64,000 bases of DNA. It comes from Methylocystis sp. B8. Its GTDB lineage: Bacteria; Pseudomonadota; Alphaproteobacteria; Rhizobiales; Beijerinckiaceae. Below are positions 48,701-57,206 of this stretch, in pieces. Below the pieces are notes generated by a model that was not told the origin of the DNA, did no database searches, and worked only from the letters and a program-made list of their open reading frames with translations. How positions within the stretch are numbered: position 1 is the stretch's first letter; each line of letters begins with the position of its first letter. Both the position numbers and the translations under genes were made by a program. The stretch spans positions 62,001 to 126,000 of the forward strand of contig NZ_VBTZ01000002.1 in NCBI RefSeq assembly GCF_005771425.1. The letters run 5' to 3'.

Positions 48701-50985
48701 CGAGACTGGCGGAGATCGACGGTGCGATCGAAAGCAAGGGCGGCCATCTCGTTGAGAGGCTCGGCGAGCGCGCGATCGATATTGCTTCAACCATGTCGAG
48801 CAAGATCGAAGCCCTTGAAAACGTCGCCACCGCTCGAACGAAAGAAGCGGCGGACCGCATCGACGAACTGGTCGGGCGCGTTGACGCCGGCCTTGGAGTC
48901 GGCGGACAGATGCTTCAGGAGGCGCTTTCCAAGCACGCCGCTGAAGTCGCGCGCGTGATGGACGATGGCGGGCGCCAGGTTTTGGAAACGTTCGACGCCA
49001 AGATCAAAGACGTCGACTGGTTGCTCATGTCACGTTCGAGCGAGTTCGCCCAGGCGATCTCCTCCAGGACTGAGTCCCTCAACGAAGCATTGGGCGAACA
49101 AGCCAAGGAGCTGGAGTCGACCCTCGATGGCCGCATCGAGCTTCTCGAAAACAATGTCGTCAGCCGACTCGTCGCGGTTTCTTCCGAGATCGATGAAAAG
49201 GGCCGGTTGGTCGTCGACACGATCGGCGCACGGCTGCAGGATATCAAAGACATCCTGGCGGGCGCGCGGCGGGAATTCGATACGACTCTGCACGCGCGCA
49301 CCGGCGATCTGGGCCAGTCGCTTGTTGAGCGCGTGGCGGAGATCAGCGGCGCGCTGGACGAGCGTCTGACGCAAATGCAGTCAGTGCTCGAGGAACGCGG
49401 CGGCGCGGTCGCCCGCGAATTGACAAGCGTCGGCGATCTGGTGGCGAGCGCCGTTGAAAGCTGCAGTGAAACCCTTGTTTCGCGTCTTGGCGTCAAAGGC
49501 GACGAGCTGACAAACGCGCTCGACGCCTCACGCGAGGCGCTTGCGCAGACGCTGGAGACCAGCGCGCAGTCCTCGATAGCGGCGCTTCTGGCGACGAACG
49601 AGAAGATCCGCGCCGAGTTGCCTTCCTTGCTCGACGCGCTCGGACAGACAAACGGATCGCTACGTGCGATCATTGATAAGACCGGCGGAAACCTCGTCAT
49701 GCTCGAAAGCGAGCTTGGAAAACGGCTCGCCGAGTTCCATGGCGCGCTGAACGAAGCTTCGACGCAAGTTGAGCACATCAGCGGGGTGGCCGGCGACGCG
49801 ATGCGGGACGCCAACGCCATCGTCGAGGCGCTGGACGAAAGACAACATACGCTTGCCCAGAGCGCAGAAAAACTCGCGCAGAGTCAGCAGGCGCTCGATA
49901 CCGTGATGGCTGCGCGCAGCGGCTCGCTTGAAGAACTCGTGACGCTTGTTGAAGGCCGGCGCGCCGAATTCGAAGACGCCATGACAAAGTTCGGCGAACT
50001 GATGGATCGCTCATTCCGCTCTATTGAATTGCGGTCGCGCGACCTTGGCCGAGCATTGAGCGAAACCTCCAAGCAGACCGCCGACGTCATCGAGGCGCGC
50101 TTCGCCGCCGTGCGCGCCGCTGCGGAAGGCGAACGCGAGCAAACTTCCGAAGCCCTGCGCGCCGCCTTCTCTGACGCCAATGAAGAGATCAACCGTCTGT
50201 TCAACGACGCGCGCTCGAAATTCGACGCAGCAACTGATGAGATTCGCGGCCTCGCGCGCAACATCCATCGTGAGATCGAGGAAACTCGAGAGGAAGTTCG
50301 CCGCGGCGCGACCGAACTGCCGCGCGAAACCGCAGAGCAAGCGGCGGCGCTGCGACGTGTCGTCGGCGACCAGGTGAAGGCCTTAAACGAGCTCACCGAC
50401 ATCGTGGCGCGGTCGGGCCGGGTTTATGACATCGCGGAACAAAACGCTCCCGCGCTTCGTCGCGCATCGTCGGATCAGACGCCGCGCGCAGAACCGGCGC
50501 CGGCGCGTCCGACACAGTCTCCGGCGATACGCATTACGGAGCCTGGTCGCGAGTCGCAAGGCGGCTGGCTGAGCAACTTGCTTGCGCGCGCCTCATTTGA
50601 CGACGCGCCGCAGCCGCCGCGTACCGCGCGGTCCTTATCGAGCGCAGGCGCGCTCGATAGCCTGACGCTCGACATCGCACGGATGGTCGACAACGCCGCC
50701 GTCACGGAGTTGTGGCGCCGCTATCAGCGTGGCGAGAAGGGAGGCCTTTTCGGCCGTCGCCTATACACGGCGCAGGGCCATCAGACCGTTCAGGAAATCC
50801 AGCGCCGTTACCGCATCGATCAGGATTTTCGCGCGACCGTTGATCACTACGTCAAACACTTCGAGGATTTGCTCGTGGAGACAAGCCGCAAAGATCGCGA
50901 CGGTTCGAAAGCGCTTGACCTGCTTACGGGCGACGCCGGCAAAGTTTACACCATGCTTGGTCACGCCTCTGGACATTTCGAATAG
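45742..50985 (+). CDS. Giant apolipoprotein-like coiled-coil membrane protein (growth-pole-ring/GPR-like)
   Basis: 1747 residues. Two membrane helices near 99-125 (SIMALTFAFMALWAGCWAVY) and 142-162 (LTLAALVAPLFFLFLTGLMA) are followed by about 1450 residues of charged amphipathic helix. From about residue 568 the sequence repeats every 33 residues (LAAFEDAVVRNSAEAAMRVA, LAAFEDAVVRNGDEIAERVG, LAAFGDAVTLHGEEIALRVS), i.e. three 11-mers, as in apolipoproteins. A conserved C-terminal domain (about 1640-1747; LDIARMVDNAAVTELWRRYQ, IQRRYRIDQDFRATVDHYVK) closes it. This is the architecture of GPR, the growth pole ring protein of Agrobacterium, needed for polar growth. Assignment is by architecture. 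Shorter relatives are annotated as kinesin-like. Confidence 0.82.
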   Translation: MATSGKIQDAATAAVTALEEALDISAMSEAAGVLDEANERSGSGAEAHGLDARRSTTAYDEQQNRARPPQGTIAPALAPANDDRRTVGELRQALQIKPNRSIMALTFAFMALWAGCWAVYVYFHQAEILDASGSMLAPKPALTLAALVAPLFFLFLTGLMARRAHEMRLIANCMTEVAIRLIEPETVATEQVVSLSQAIRREAASMGDGIERALARAGELEVIVRTEVTNLERSYTENERRIRLLIDELTREREAIVVNADNARNALFGARETLSQELATTSVHLAEAVSQAGARVSSSLGSKGEEIRLALEQAGDAFESTLASHGGRVLFALNQTGDEVAQKVIGASEDVSRRFAEGVEEVSRRLEGSSQAIASDFSSRGADVLERFEEIGANFSEAMGGQGECIVAKLAETGDAVRETIETQGGAFERSLAETEERLTARVAEHVENARTTFEIAETRIVGLLEDTQHKAQNDFELQGQALHDAISRSLNQSSAALVEQVDALQARFVAIAGEAVSAIGHHGDRVNEALADNFQAFEQTVLGRGEEVAERIGERGVQIEASLADRLAAFEDAVVRNSAEAAMRVAEHGDRVSAVISGGLAAFEDAVVRNGDEIAERVGERGERAASNLAAQLAAFGDAVTLHGEEIALRVSEHSERATAALSEGLSTFEDIVARQGEELAARVAARGERAAAELGDKLTAFEESVATNSAKVNQSITQSLEAIESVLVLQGGEIAQRVAAHADRAEISLAEKLGAFEDAVRRHSESVTSVVGEHATRVDQLLDERLNALETAGMLVAKTMETTRERALQEFETHGVSLRDKLQQTVAEASSALAENAETIHERFANTASDAVLAIATQGERLHELLNDRFGSFENAVLSESKEVVASLADHSQRMALTLGEQLTHFENALLRDGGELADRVGQHAERLSAEAQKITHQIDDRLQSLDETIRMQGGALVDRLSAQVEHYNARIGDNSRHFADEIDARLAEIDGAIESKGGHLVERLGERAIDIASTMSSKIEALENVATARTKEAADRIDELVGRVDAGLGVGGQMLQEALSKHAAEVARVMDDGGRQVLETFDAKIKDVDWLLMSRSSEFAQAISSRTESLNEALGEQAKELESTLDGRIELLENNVVSRLVAVSSEIDEKGRLVVDTIGARLQDIKDILAGARREFDTTLHARTGDLGQSLVERVAEISGALDERLTQMQSVLEERGGAVARELTSVGDLVASAVESCSETLVSRLGVKGDELTNALDASREALAQTLETSAQSSIAALLATNEKIRAELPSLLDALGQTNGSLRAIIDKTGGNLVMLESELGKRLAEFHGALNEASTQVEHISGVAGDAMRDANAIVEALDERQHTLAQSAEKLAQSQQALDTVMAARSGSLEELVTLVEGRRAEFEDAMTKFGELMDRSFRSIELRSRDLGRALSETSKQTADVIEARFAAVRAAAEGEREQTSEALRAAFSDANEEINRLFNDARSKFDAATDEIRGLARNIHREIEETREEVRRGATELPRETAEQAAALRRVVGDQVKALNELTDIVARSGRVYDIAEQNAPALRRASSDQTPRAEPAPARPTQSPAIRITEPGRESQGGWLSNLLARASFDDAPQPPRTARSLSSAGALDSLTLDIARMVDNAAVTELWRRYQRGEKGGLFGRRLYTAQGHQTVQEIQRRYRIDQDFRATVDHYVKHFEDLLVETSRKDRDGSKALDLLTGDAGKVYTMLGHASGHFE

Positions 50986-50996
50986 GGCTCGGGCCC

Positions 50997-52550
50997 CTAT
51001 TCGATCTCTTCCGGCGGCGCGGCGCCGATACGCGATTCAAATGCGACTTCAGCGCGTAGATTGTCGAGGTCGCGACCGATCGTCGCGACGGCCAGCAGCT
51101 GATCGCCTTTGAAGTAAGAAACGGCGCAGTCGGCGGCGGCCGGATCGCCCGACATTTGCAATCGGTCCCACGACGCAGCATGCCCGATGTAGGAAATCGC
51201 CTGGTCGTAATGCTGGCTCCAGAAGAAGGGCGCGGCGTCGAATTTTTCTTCGCGTCCGAGAATATTGCGTGCGGCCGTCTGCCCCTGTCGCTCCGCGACG
51301 ACCCAATGTTCGACGCGAATCCGCTCGCCCGTGATTTTATCTGGCCAGCTTGCGATGTCGCCTGCCCCGTAAATGTCGGGCGCGCTTGTCTGCAGATAAT
51401 CGTTGACGAGCACGCCGCGATCGACGGCGAGGCCCGCCGACTGGGCGAGTGAGAGATCAGGCTTTACGCCGACGCCAATGACCACGAGATCGGTGTCCAA
51501 GGCGCCGCCGCTTTTCAAGGTGAGCGTGCGCGCGCCAATATCGGTCACTGTATCCTCGAGATGGAAGACGACGCCGTGGCTCTCGTGCAGCTTCCTGACA
51601 TGCGCGCCAAGTTCGGGGCCGAGAATGCGAGCCATCGGGATCGCCTCCGGCGCAATGACATGCACGTCGAGATCGCGAACGCGCAACGACGCCGCCACTT
51701 CTAGTCCGATGAAGCTTGCGCCGATGACAGCGACGCGACGCGCTTGCGCGGAAGCAGCGATTAAATGGTCGGCGTCGGAAAACGAGCGCAGATAATGCAC
51801 GTGCGGACGATCGGCTCCGGGCGTTTGCAGTTTAACGGGAAAGGCGCCTGTGGCCAAAAGCAGCGCGTCGTAAGACAATGTCGCGCCGTCAATGAGCGTC
51901 AGTCGCTTCGATGCGGGGTCGAGCGATTCGACGCGCTGTCCCAGGCGTAGTTGAACGCCCTTCTCGCGATACCAGGCCGGATCGCGCAAAGGCAGCCAAT
52001 CCGGTTGCGCCGTTCCAGCGAGATAGTCCTTGGAAAGATTGGGGCGATCATACGGCCCCGCCGTATCGGCGCTGATCAACTCCAAAATTCCATCGTACCC
52101 TTCAGCCCTAAGCATCTGCGCTGCGGCGAAACCCGCCGCGCCGCCCCCGACGATGACGACGCTGCGCGGTTCGGTGGCGCCCTTGCGCTTCGCCGGCCCC
52201 GGCTCGGGAAGCCTTTCGCGGGCAAAAACCTTCCCCTCGGCCTGTTCGATCCGCCACCGCGGCAACGGATCAAACGCGGGCGCGCGCAATGCACGGCCGC
52301 TGCGAAGGCTGAAACAGGCGTGATGCCAGGGGCACCGGATTGACCCGCCGACGACGAGCCCCTCGGCAAGCGGTCCGTGATAATGCGTGCAGTGAGCCCC
52401 GGTGACGAAGAACTCGTCGCCCTGCCGCGCCATGACCGCTTCCTCGCCCGCTACGTGACCGAGCAAAGGGCGATCTTCTGGGATGACTTCGGGCGCGACG
52501 CCCTGCGAGAAGTCGGGGCCCTCTGGTTGGTCGCGCCCCTCTTCCGCCAT
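50997..52550 (-). CDS. Rieske-type FAD-dependent NAD(P)H oxidoreductase (AIFM3/ferredoxin-reductase-like)
   Basis: 517 residues. N-terminal Rieske domain (about 20-110): THYHGPLAEGLVVGG and CPWHHACFSLRSG give CxH...CxxH; the first pair is GAHCTHYHG, so all four [2Fe-2S] ligands are present. The C-terminal part is a two-dinucleotide reductase: VVIVGGGAAGFAAAQMLRAE, LLLATGAFP, VAVIGASFIGLEVAASLRVR (NADH fold), and YGAGDIASWPD. It resembles ferredoxin/rubredoxin reductases of oxygenases and mitochondrial AIFM3. The start is the ATG giving MAEEGRDQPEG with GGGAGA upstream. Partner protein unknown. Confidence 0.9.
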   Translation of the reverse strand: MAEEGRDQPEGPDFSQGVAPEVIPEDRPLLGHVAGEEAVMARQGDEFFVTGAHCTHYHGPLAEGLVVGGSIRCPWHHACFSLRSGRALRAPAFDPLPRWRIEQAEGKVFARERLPEPGPAKRKGATEPRSVVIVGGGAAGFAAAQMLRAEGYDGILELISADTAGPYDRPNLSKDYLAGTAQPDWLPLRDPAWYREKGVQLRLGQRVESLDPASKRLTLIDGATLSYDALLLATGAFPVKLQTPGADRPHVHYLRSFSDADHLIAASAQARRVAVIGASFIGLEVAASLRVRDLDVHVIAPEAIPMARILGPELGAHVRKLHESHGVVFHLEDTVTDIGARTLTLKSGGALDTDLVVIGVGVKPDLSLAQSAGLAVDRGVLVNDYLQTSAPDIYGAGDIASWPDKITGERIRVEHWVVAERQGQTAARNILGREEKFDAAPFFWSQHYDQAISYIGHAASWDRLQMSGDPAAADCAVSYFKGDQLLAVATIGRDLDNLRAEVAFESRIGAAPPEEIE

Positions 52551-52902
52551 GTCGCTCTCCCGCTTCCAACCAGCGCAATGCGCGCCAATCAATGGCCACG
52601 CTTATCTAACAAGGGCGAGGCCCGACGACGGACAAGCCTCGGCCAGGAAAGGAAACCGCCGCGATTCGGCTGACGGCGGCCGAGTTTTGTCGCATTTCGC
52701 TCATTGATAAGTTCGCAAAATCAACGGGCGCAGGACAGAAACCAATGAAAAATGTGACATTGTCGCCACAGTGACAAGAAACAGATATGTGCAAGTCCGA
52801 TTTTGCCTAATAATTGTGCAGATGCGCGGACCTTGGACTTGAACGAAACTTCGCTCGCGAGTGATATCGATCAGATTTCGCCGCCGACCGGAGTTCCTGA
52901 CA
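52551..52902. other. Divergent intergenic region with a candidate dyad
   Basis: About 350 bp between the Rieske oxidoreductase and the porin gene. TTGTC and GACAA face each other around 8 bases at 52760-52777, a candidate regulator site. An AT-rich TAATAAT at about 52809 could be a -10 for the porin, but a matching -35 was not found. No other gene or RNA recognised. Confidence 0.35.
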
Positions 52903-54507
52903 ATGAAGTGGTACTATCTTTCGACCGTGGCTGCTCTCTCGCTAGCAACCAGCATCACCAGCGCGCATGCTCAGGCGAAGCTGTTCGAGGTCGACCCGAC
53001 TCTGATCGAGGAAAACCAACCTGCGGCCCCTCCCGCCGCCGCCAAGCCCGCGAAGAAGGAAAAGGTCGTCAAAGGTCCGCCTGCGCCGCCGCCGGCCTGG
53101 CTCGATACGCTGACGATCGACGGCTATATCGAAGGCGGCGTCGCGGTCAATTTCAATCAGCCGTTCAACAAGCTCAACTGGGGCCATCTTTACACGGATC
53201 GCGCCAACTGGCCGACGTTTAACGGCCTCCTCCTCACGGTGCAGCGCCCGCTCGACCCAAAGGCTGAAGGCTATGACTTCGGCTTCAAGTTCCAGGGCAT
53301 GATCGGCGAGGACATGCGCTACAACCACTATATCGGCATCCTGGATTACGCGATCCACTCGCGCACCCAGATCGGACCGATCGAGGCCAATGTTCTGGCG
53401 CATCTTCCGTGGACCAGCCCGATCAGCGAGGGCGGCGTCGACCTGAAGCTCGGCATGTTCGTGACCTATAATGGCGCGGAGGTGATCCCGGCAAAGGACA
53501 ATCTATTCTACAGCCACTCCTACATCTTCAACTTCGGGCCCTTCCTTCACACCGGCGCGATGGTCACCACCCACGTCAAACCCTGGCTCGACGTCTATAC
53601 GGGCGTGACCAGCGGCGTGAACACGAGCCTCGGTTGGCCGGGCGACAACAATGCCGCGGCGTCTTTCCATGGCGGCCTCGGCCTCAATCTGCTCGACGGC
53701 AAACTGACCATTATGGCGATCACCCATACTGGTCCCGAGAATCCGAGGCAGACCGATCCGCTCGGCGTCGGCTGGCCGATTGCTCCGGTAATTGGATGGC
53801 CGATCAACTTCGCCGCGGGTTGGCCTGCCAATCAGGGCGGCTTCGGCCAGCCCACCGCTTGCGCCTGCAACGTCAACACGGCGATCCGCTCGTTCAACAA
53901 CATAACGACGACCTGGAAAGCGACCGACGATCTGACGCTGATCACCGACATGAGCTTCATGCTGGAAAGCGGCTGGAATCCGAGCTCCTTCGGTCTACCG
54001 CAGAAGGCCTGGAATGCTGCAAACGCCATCGTGGGCGGATTGGGAGGCAACGGCGCATTCTGGGGAACCGCCCCGGCCTATCCGATGGGCGCCCGCGCCT
54101 TCGGCATCGCGCAATACGCGTCCTATAAGATCAACGATATCTTCAAAATCAACGGGCGCGCCGAATTTTTCCGGGACAACAACAACTTCTTTGTCAGCGC
54201 ATTTCCCGGATACTTCGACTCAGTCAATCTTTTCCACGGCTTCTTTTGCCCGTCCTGCATCAACCAGAACCTTTACACTAATCGGCCCATTTACTCCGGC
54301 ACCAGCTATCTCGCCTTCACATTGGGCATGACGATCACGCCAGAACTGCCCGCCAAACTGCCCTACGTCACCGGTCTGATCATTCGCCCGGAGCTGCGTT
54401 GGGACACGACCGTCAATGGCACGACGCCCTTCTTCAGCCGCAACGGCTTTAGCTCGAACCAGGGAATGTTCAACATGGACGTGATCATTCCCTTCACGAT
54501 CCTGTAG
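52903..54507 (+). CDS. Outer membrane beta-barrel porin (BBP2-like)
   Basis: 534 residues, signal peptide LSTVAALSLATSITSAHA. A proline/lysine-rich periplasmic stretch (about 38-62) precedes a long barrel with alternating aromatic strands: TIDGYIEGGVAVNFNQPFNK, YDFGFKFQGMIGEDMRYNHY, DVYTGVTSGVNTSLGW and LIIRPELRWDTTVNGTTPFF, ending in a hydrophobic ITIL-type C-terminus (VIIPFTIL). This is the putative beta-barrel porin-2 family, common in methanotrophs and other alphaproteobacteria. Substrate unknown. ATG 52903 is used because the signal peptide begins there; 14 codons upstream are open. A strong terminator follows. Confidence 0.85.
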   Translation: MKWYYLSTVAALSLATSITSAHAQAKLFEVDPTLIEENQPAAPPAAAKPAKKEKVVKGPPAPPPAWLDTLTIDGYIEGGVAVNFNQPFNKLNWGHLYTDRANWPTFNGLLLTVQRPLDPKAEGYDFGFKFQGMIGEDMRYNHYIGILDYAIHSRTQIGPIEANVLAHLPWTSPISEGGVDLKLGMFVTYNGAEVIPAKDNLFYSHSYIFNFGPFLHTGAMVTTHVKPWLDVYTGVTSGVNTSLGWPGDNNAAASFHGGLGLNLLDGKLTIMAITHTGPENPRQTDPLGVGWPIAPVIGWPINFAAGWPANQGGFGQPTACACNVNTAIRSFNNITTTWKATDDLTLITDMSFMLESGWNPSSFGLPQKAWNAANAIVGGLGGNGAFWGTAPAYPMGARAFGIAQYASYKINDIFKINGRAEFFRDNNNFFVSAFPGYFDSVNLFHGFFCPSCINQNLYTNRPIYSGTSYLAFTLGMTITPELPAKLPYVTGLIIRPELRWDTTVNGTTPFFSRNGFSSNQGMFNMDVIIPFTIL

Positions 54508-54540
54508 CCCCTCTTTTCAAAAGAGGCGCATCCCAAGCAA

Positions 54541-54567
54541 GCCGCCCGGTTTCCGGGCGGCTTTTTT
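54541..54567 (+). terminator. Intrinsic terminator after the porin gene
   Basis: GCCGCCCGG, loop TTT, CCGGGCGGC, then six T residues: a textbook Rho-independent terminator. A second palindrome CCTCTTTT/AAAAGAGG lies just upstream (54510-54526). The stop codon of the convergent gene is inside the T run, so the hairpin also lies just beyond the end of that gene. Confidence 0.93.
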
Positions 54568-55558
54568 ATTGCGGAGGCTCGTCGTTTGCGGGACTGCGCG
54601 GCTGATCGTGCATCACAATTTCGACGTCCGCGTCCTTCGTCGACTGCACGCGAAAGGTTCCCTGATAGGTTTTGCCCTCGTGTCGCGCGATGGCGACATA
54701 TTCGCCTTCCGCCAGCACCAGAGAAGGGAAGGCGCCGATCAGTTCGCGGATAACGTCGCCGCCTGGCGTGAGCACGGAAAAGCTCGTATTGGCGAGCGCC
54801 TCGCCGCCTGGCTGCTTGACCAGCTTTAAGGTGATGGTCGCTGCGCGATGACGCAAAGTCGCTTCGACGAGCTTCCCTGCGGGAATTTTCAGGTCTGCTG
54901 TCACAACCGAGTTTGTTTCATTGGCTCCGCCCTGAGCGCCTTGCCCAGTGTCGAGCAATGTGGACACGACGTGATAGGCGCCTTCCGGGAGGCAGATCAC
55001 TTCGTCTGACTTGGCGTTGGCGAGGATGAGCTTCGCTTCGGAATTGCCGCGCTCCGGCACATAAATCGACACCGAGAGACGCTGCGAGGGAATACGCGCA
55101 TCGCCCAGCTTGTCGACGAGCTTCAGACCGCCTGCGTTCAATACGATAAGTTCGGCAAGATTGCCGCTCTCCATAGCGACTCGTCGCGTGACGCCTGCAA
55201 GGCCATAGGCGACGTGGACGATATAGGAGCCTCTCGGCAGAGGCAGCGTCGGGGCCGCCTCCTCGGATTGCGCCACAAGCTTATGGGAGCCGTCCGGCTG
55301 GGCGCTCTCCTCAAAAACACGCCAGACGAGGCCCGAGCGAACTGGCTGCTGCTCATTGGCGGCGAGAGTCGCGCTAAGCCGGAGATGAAATAGCTTCTCT
55401 TCATGCGCAGCGGGTCCGGCCGGCTCGCCCGAGCCATGAGGCGGACGGGAGTGACGTGGAGTTGGCTGCTGCGCTTGCGCCTGTGCGGAAAGTGGCGCTG
55501 CGCTGGCGAGCGCCGCCGCAGCCAATCGGCTGAGCGCGGCCAATCGGACTTTTTTCAT
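54566..55558 (-). CDS. Exported protein of unknown function with repeated beta domains
   Basis: 330 residues. Signal peptide (LSRLAAAALASAAPLSAQA), a proline/histidine-rich linker, then three similar beta-type units of about 90 residues, each ending in a glycine-tyrosine turn: RGSYIVHVAYGLAGVTRRVA, EGAYHVVSTLLDTGQGAQGG and EGEYVAIARHEGKTYQGTF. The pattern LPxGxYxVxxxYG resembles carboxypeptidase-regulatory-like or PEGA-type periplasmic folds. Similar proteins occur in Hyphomicrobiales; function not known to me. It follows a CitE-like gene by 9 bp and is probably cotranscribed. Confidence 0.78.
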   Translation of the reverse strand: MKKVRLAALSRLAAAALASAAPLSAQAQAQQPTPRHSRPPHGSGEPAGPAAHEEKLFHLRLSATLAANEQQPVRSGLVWRVFEESAQPDGSHKLVAQSEEAAPTLPLPRGSYIVHVAYGLAGVTRRVAMESGNLAELIVLNAGGLKLVDKLGDARIPSQRLSVSIYVPERGNSEAKLILANAKSDEVICLPEGAYHVVSTLLDTGQGAQGGANETNSVVTADLKIPAGKLVEATLRHRAATITLKLVKQPGGEALANTSFSVLTPGGDVIRELIGAFPSLVLAEGEYVAIARHEGKTYQGTFRVQSTKDADVEIVMHDQPRSPANDEPPQ

Positions 55559-55567
55559 TGGACCGTT

Positions 55568-56293
55568 CTATGCCGACGATTGGCCTTTTTGTCGATTCTC
55601 CCCCGGCGGGAAGACTTTGAGGATGTGCGCGACCTGTTCTGGTCGCAGCGCCATTGCGCCTGCAAAACCGTCGCGGCGCGCTGCCGCATAGGCAGCCTCT
55701 TGCCCGATCTGGACCGGCGGCGCGAACGCCGGAACGCCGGCCGAAGCCGCCGCCAGGATGATCGCAGCGCGCGCCATTTCAATGGCGGCGCCGCCGGCCT
55801 CAGTGAGACCGAGCGACGCGCTCAGCGCAGCCTCATCGAAGGCCAGCGCCGCAAGACGCGGCGACGCGGCGGCGAAGAAGCGTAGCGCCAGAACGCTTGC
55901 CGGATCGCCCACAAAGGCGCCGATCCTGGTCGCGCCATCCGCGAGGCCGGCTTGCGCCTCGCGCACGGCGAGCTTCACCGCCAGGCGCTGCAGGCTTTCG
56001 ACGCCGCGGCAGGAGGGAAGGAAGACGCCGTCCGGTCCGGGACCAAAAAGCGCACCGAGGTCAGCCTCTATGAGTTCGCTTTCAACAGGCGCGACTTCCA
56101 CGAAGAGTTTCGGCGCTCCGCCCTTCCGTTTCGCCTCACCGATAAGCGTGCAAGCGCGCGCGCTGGCGCTGCGTCGCGCATCGTCCTCCACACAGGGACC
56201 GAGCCGCAACAGGAGCGCATCGGCGCCGCAATCCAGCGCCGCCGCGAAATCCTCCTCGTTGGCGTTAGAACAAAGAATCAAACAGGAGCGCAT
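55568..56293 (-). CDS. HpcH/HpaI aldolase / citrate lyase beta-like protein
   Basis: 241 residues with the TIM-barrel pattern of CitE-like C-C lyases: ALDCGADALLLRLGPCVEDD, PKLFVEVAPVESELIEADLG, GPDGVFLPSCRGVESLQRLA, and the end ARRDGFAGAMALRPEQVAHI, which parallels the GxxGKxxIHPxQ segment. The metal-binding glutamate (FVEVAP) is seen; the arginine (LRLGP) replaces the usual LE-D/R-N motif. The protein is short for the family (about 280), so substrate and even activity are uncertain. First gene of a two-gene unit. Confidence 0.75.
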   Translation of the reverse strand: MRSCLILCSNANEEDFAAALDCGADALLLRLGPCVEDDARRSASARACTLIGEAKRKGGAPKLFVEVAPVESELIEADLGALFGPGPDGVFLPSCRGVESLQRLAVKLAVREAQAGLADGATRIGAFVGDPASVLALRFFAAASPRLAALAFDEAALSASLGLTEAGGAAIEMARAAIILAAASAGVPAFAPPVQIGQEAAYAAARRDGFAGAMALRPEQVAHILKVFPPGENRQKGQSSA

Positions 56294-56366
56294 AAGACCG
56301 AATTAGTTTCGAGAGCCTCTGCCCGCTTGTAGCACGCTCTCGCCGCGGCGAGGGTCACGTTGGCGT

Positions 56367-56445
56367 GGGCGGCGCCGAGGCGCCAGCGGCAAGACTCAGC
56401 TCGACATAGAACCACTCCGGCGATCACGCGCTCGAACACGCTGAT
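56367..56445 (-). pseudogene. Decayed pirin gene remnant
   Basis: The minus strand encodes fragments that match the nearby pirin: GVFERVIAG, then after a deletion EWFYVELSL and AAGASAP in a shifted frame, against GVFARVIAG, DWFYVELRL and SAGASAP in the intact gene. The order is the same and about 20 codons are missing between the first two fragments. It lies in the roughly 360-bp gap between the CitE-like gene and the L,D-transpeptidase gene, which otherwise shows no gene. Confidence 0.6.
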
Positions 56446-56653
56446 CGCGATCGGTTTCCTTGGAATCGCATTTTTCCGTTGGTTAAAAGAACGCTCGACG
56501 GCGTGATCCCTGCGCGACGGCGCAACCAAGAATTTTTTAGATACTCATCAAAGGATCGCCTGCGGGATCTCCTGCGTGCGCCGCCGCACGGAATCGGGAC
56601 CTTAGCTCTTCTACAACGCGCTCATCGAGACACCGAACATCGAGCGCAAGAAC

Positions 56654-57178
56654 ATGAAACGCCAAACTTCCAAGATCGCCCAGATCGCTTTCGCCGCCGC
56701 CCTCATCGGCGCCGCTTCCGTCACGCAGGCCGCCGCCCGCGAATTCGTTCACTATCACTCGGAACTCGATCCCGGCTCAATCGTTGTCAGCGAGCATGAG
56801 CGCAAGCTCTATCTCATCGTCGATCGGGACGACGCCATCGCTTACAAGGTCGCGGTGCCGAAAGCCGGCAAGGAATGGACCGGCGTCGTGCAGGTCAACG
56901 CCAAATATGTCGCGCCAGACTGGACGCCCCCGGAAGACGTGAAGCATGACCATCCGGAATTGCCCGAGGTGATCCCCGGCGGCGCGCCGAACAATCCGAT
57001 GGGCGCCCGCGCCATAACGCTGAGCGAGGGCCAGGTCGCGATCCACGGCACGACCGACAAGATGCGCAAGTCGATCGGCTCAGCCGCCTCCTATGGCTGC
57101 ATCCGCATGCTCAATGAGGATGTCGTCGATCTCTACGACCGCGTCGCGGTGGGCGCGACCGTGGTGATGACGCCGTAA
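56654..57178 (+). CDS. L,D-transpeptidase (YkuD domain)
   Basis: 174-residue exported enzyme (signal peptide IAFAAALIGAASVTQAAA) expected to form 3-3 peptidoglycan cross-links or attach proteins to peptidoglycan. The YkuD domain covers about residues 42-172: SIVVSEHERKLYLIV, the catalytic block HGTTDKMRKSIGSAASYGCI with the HxxxxxxxxxxSxGC(I)R pattern, then RMLNEDVVDLYDRV. In polar-growing Hyphomicrobiales, L,D-transpeptidases are major wall enzymes, which links it functionally to the GPR-like protein in this window. Stands alone. Confidence 0.92.
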   Translation: MKRQTSKIAQIAFAAALIGAASVTQAAAREFVHYHSELDPGSIVVSEHERKLYLIVDRDDAIAYKVAVPKAGKEWTGVVQVNAKYVAPDWTPPEDVKHDHPELPEVIPGGAPNNPMGARAITLSEGQVAIHGTTDKMRKSIGSAASYGCIRMLNEDVVDLYDRVAVGATVVMTP

Positions 57179-57206
57179 ATCGCCGACGCGGGACACGTCG
57201 CGGCCC

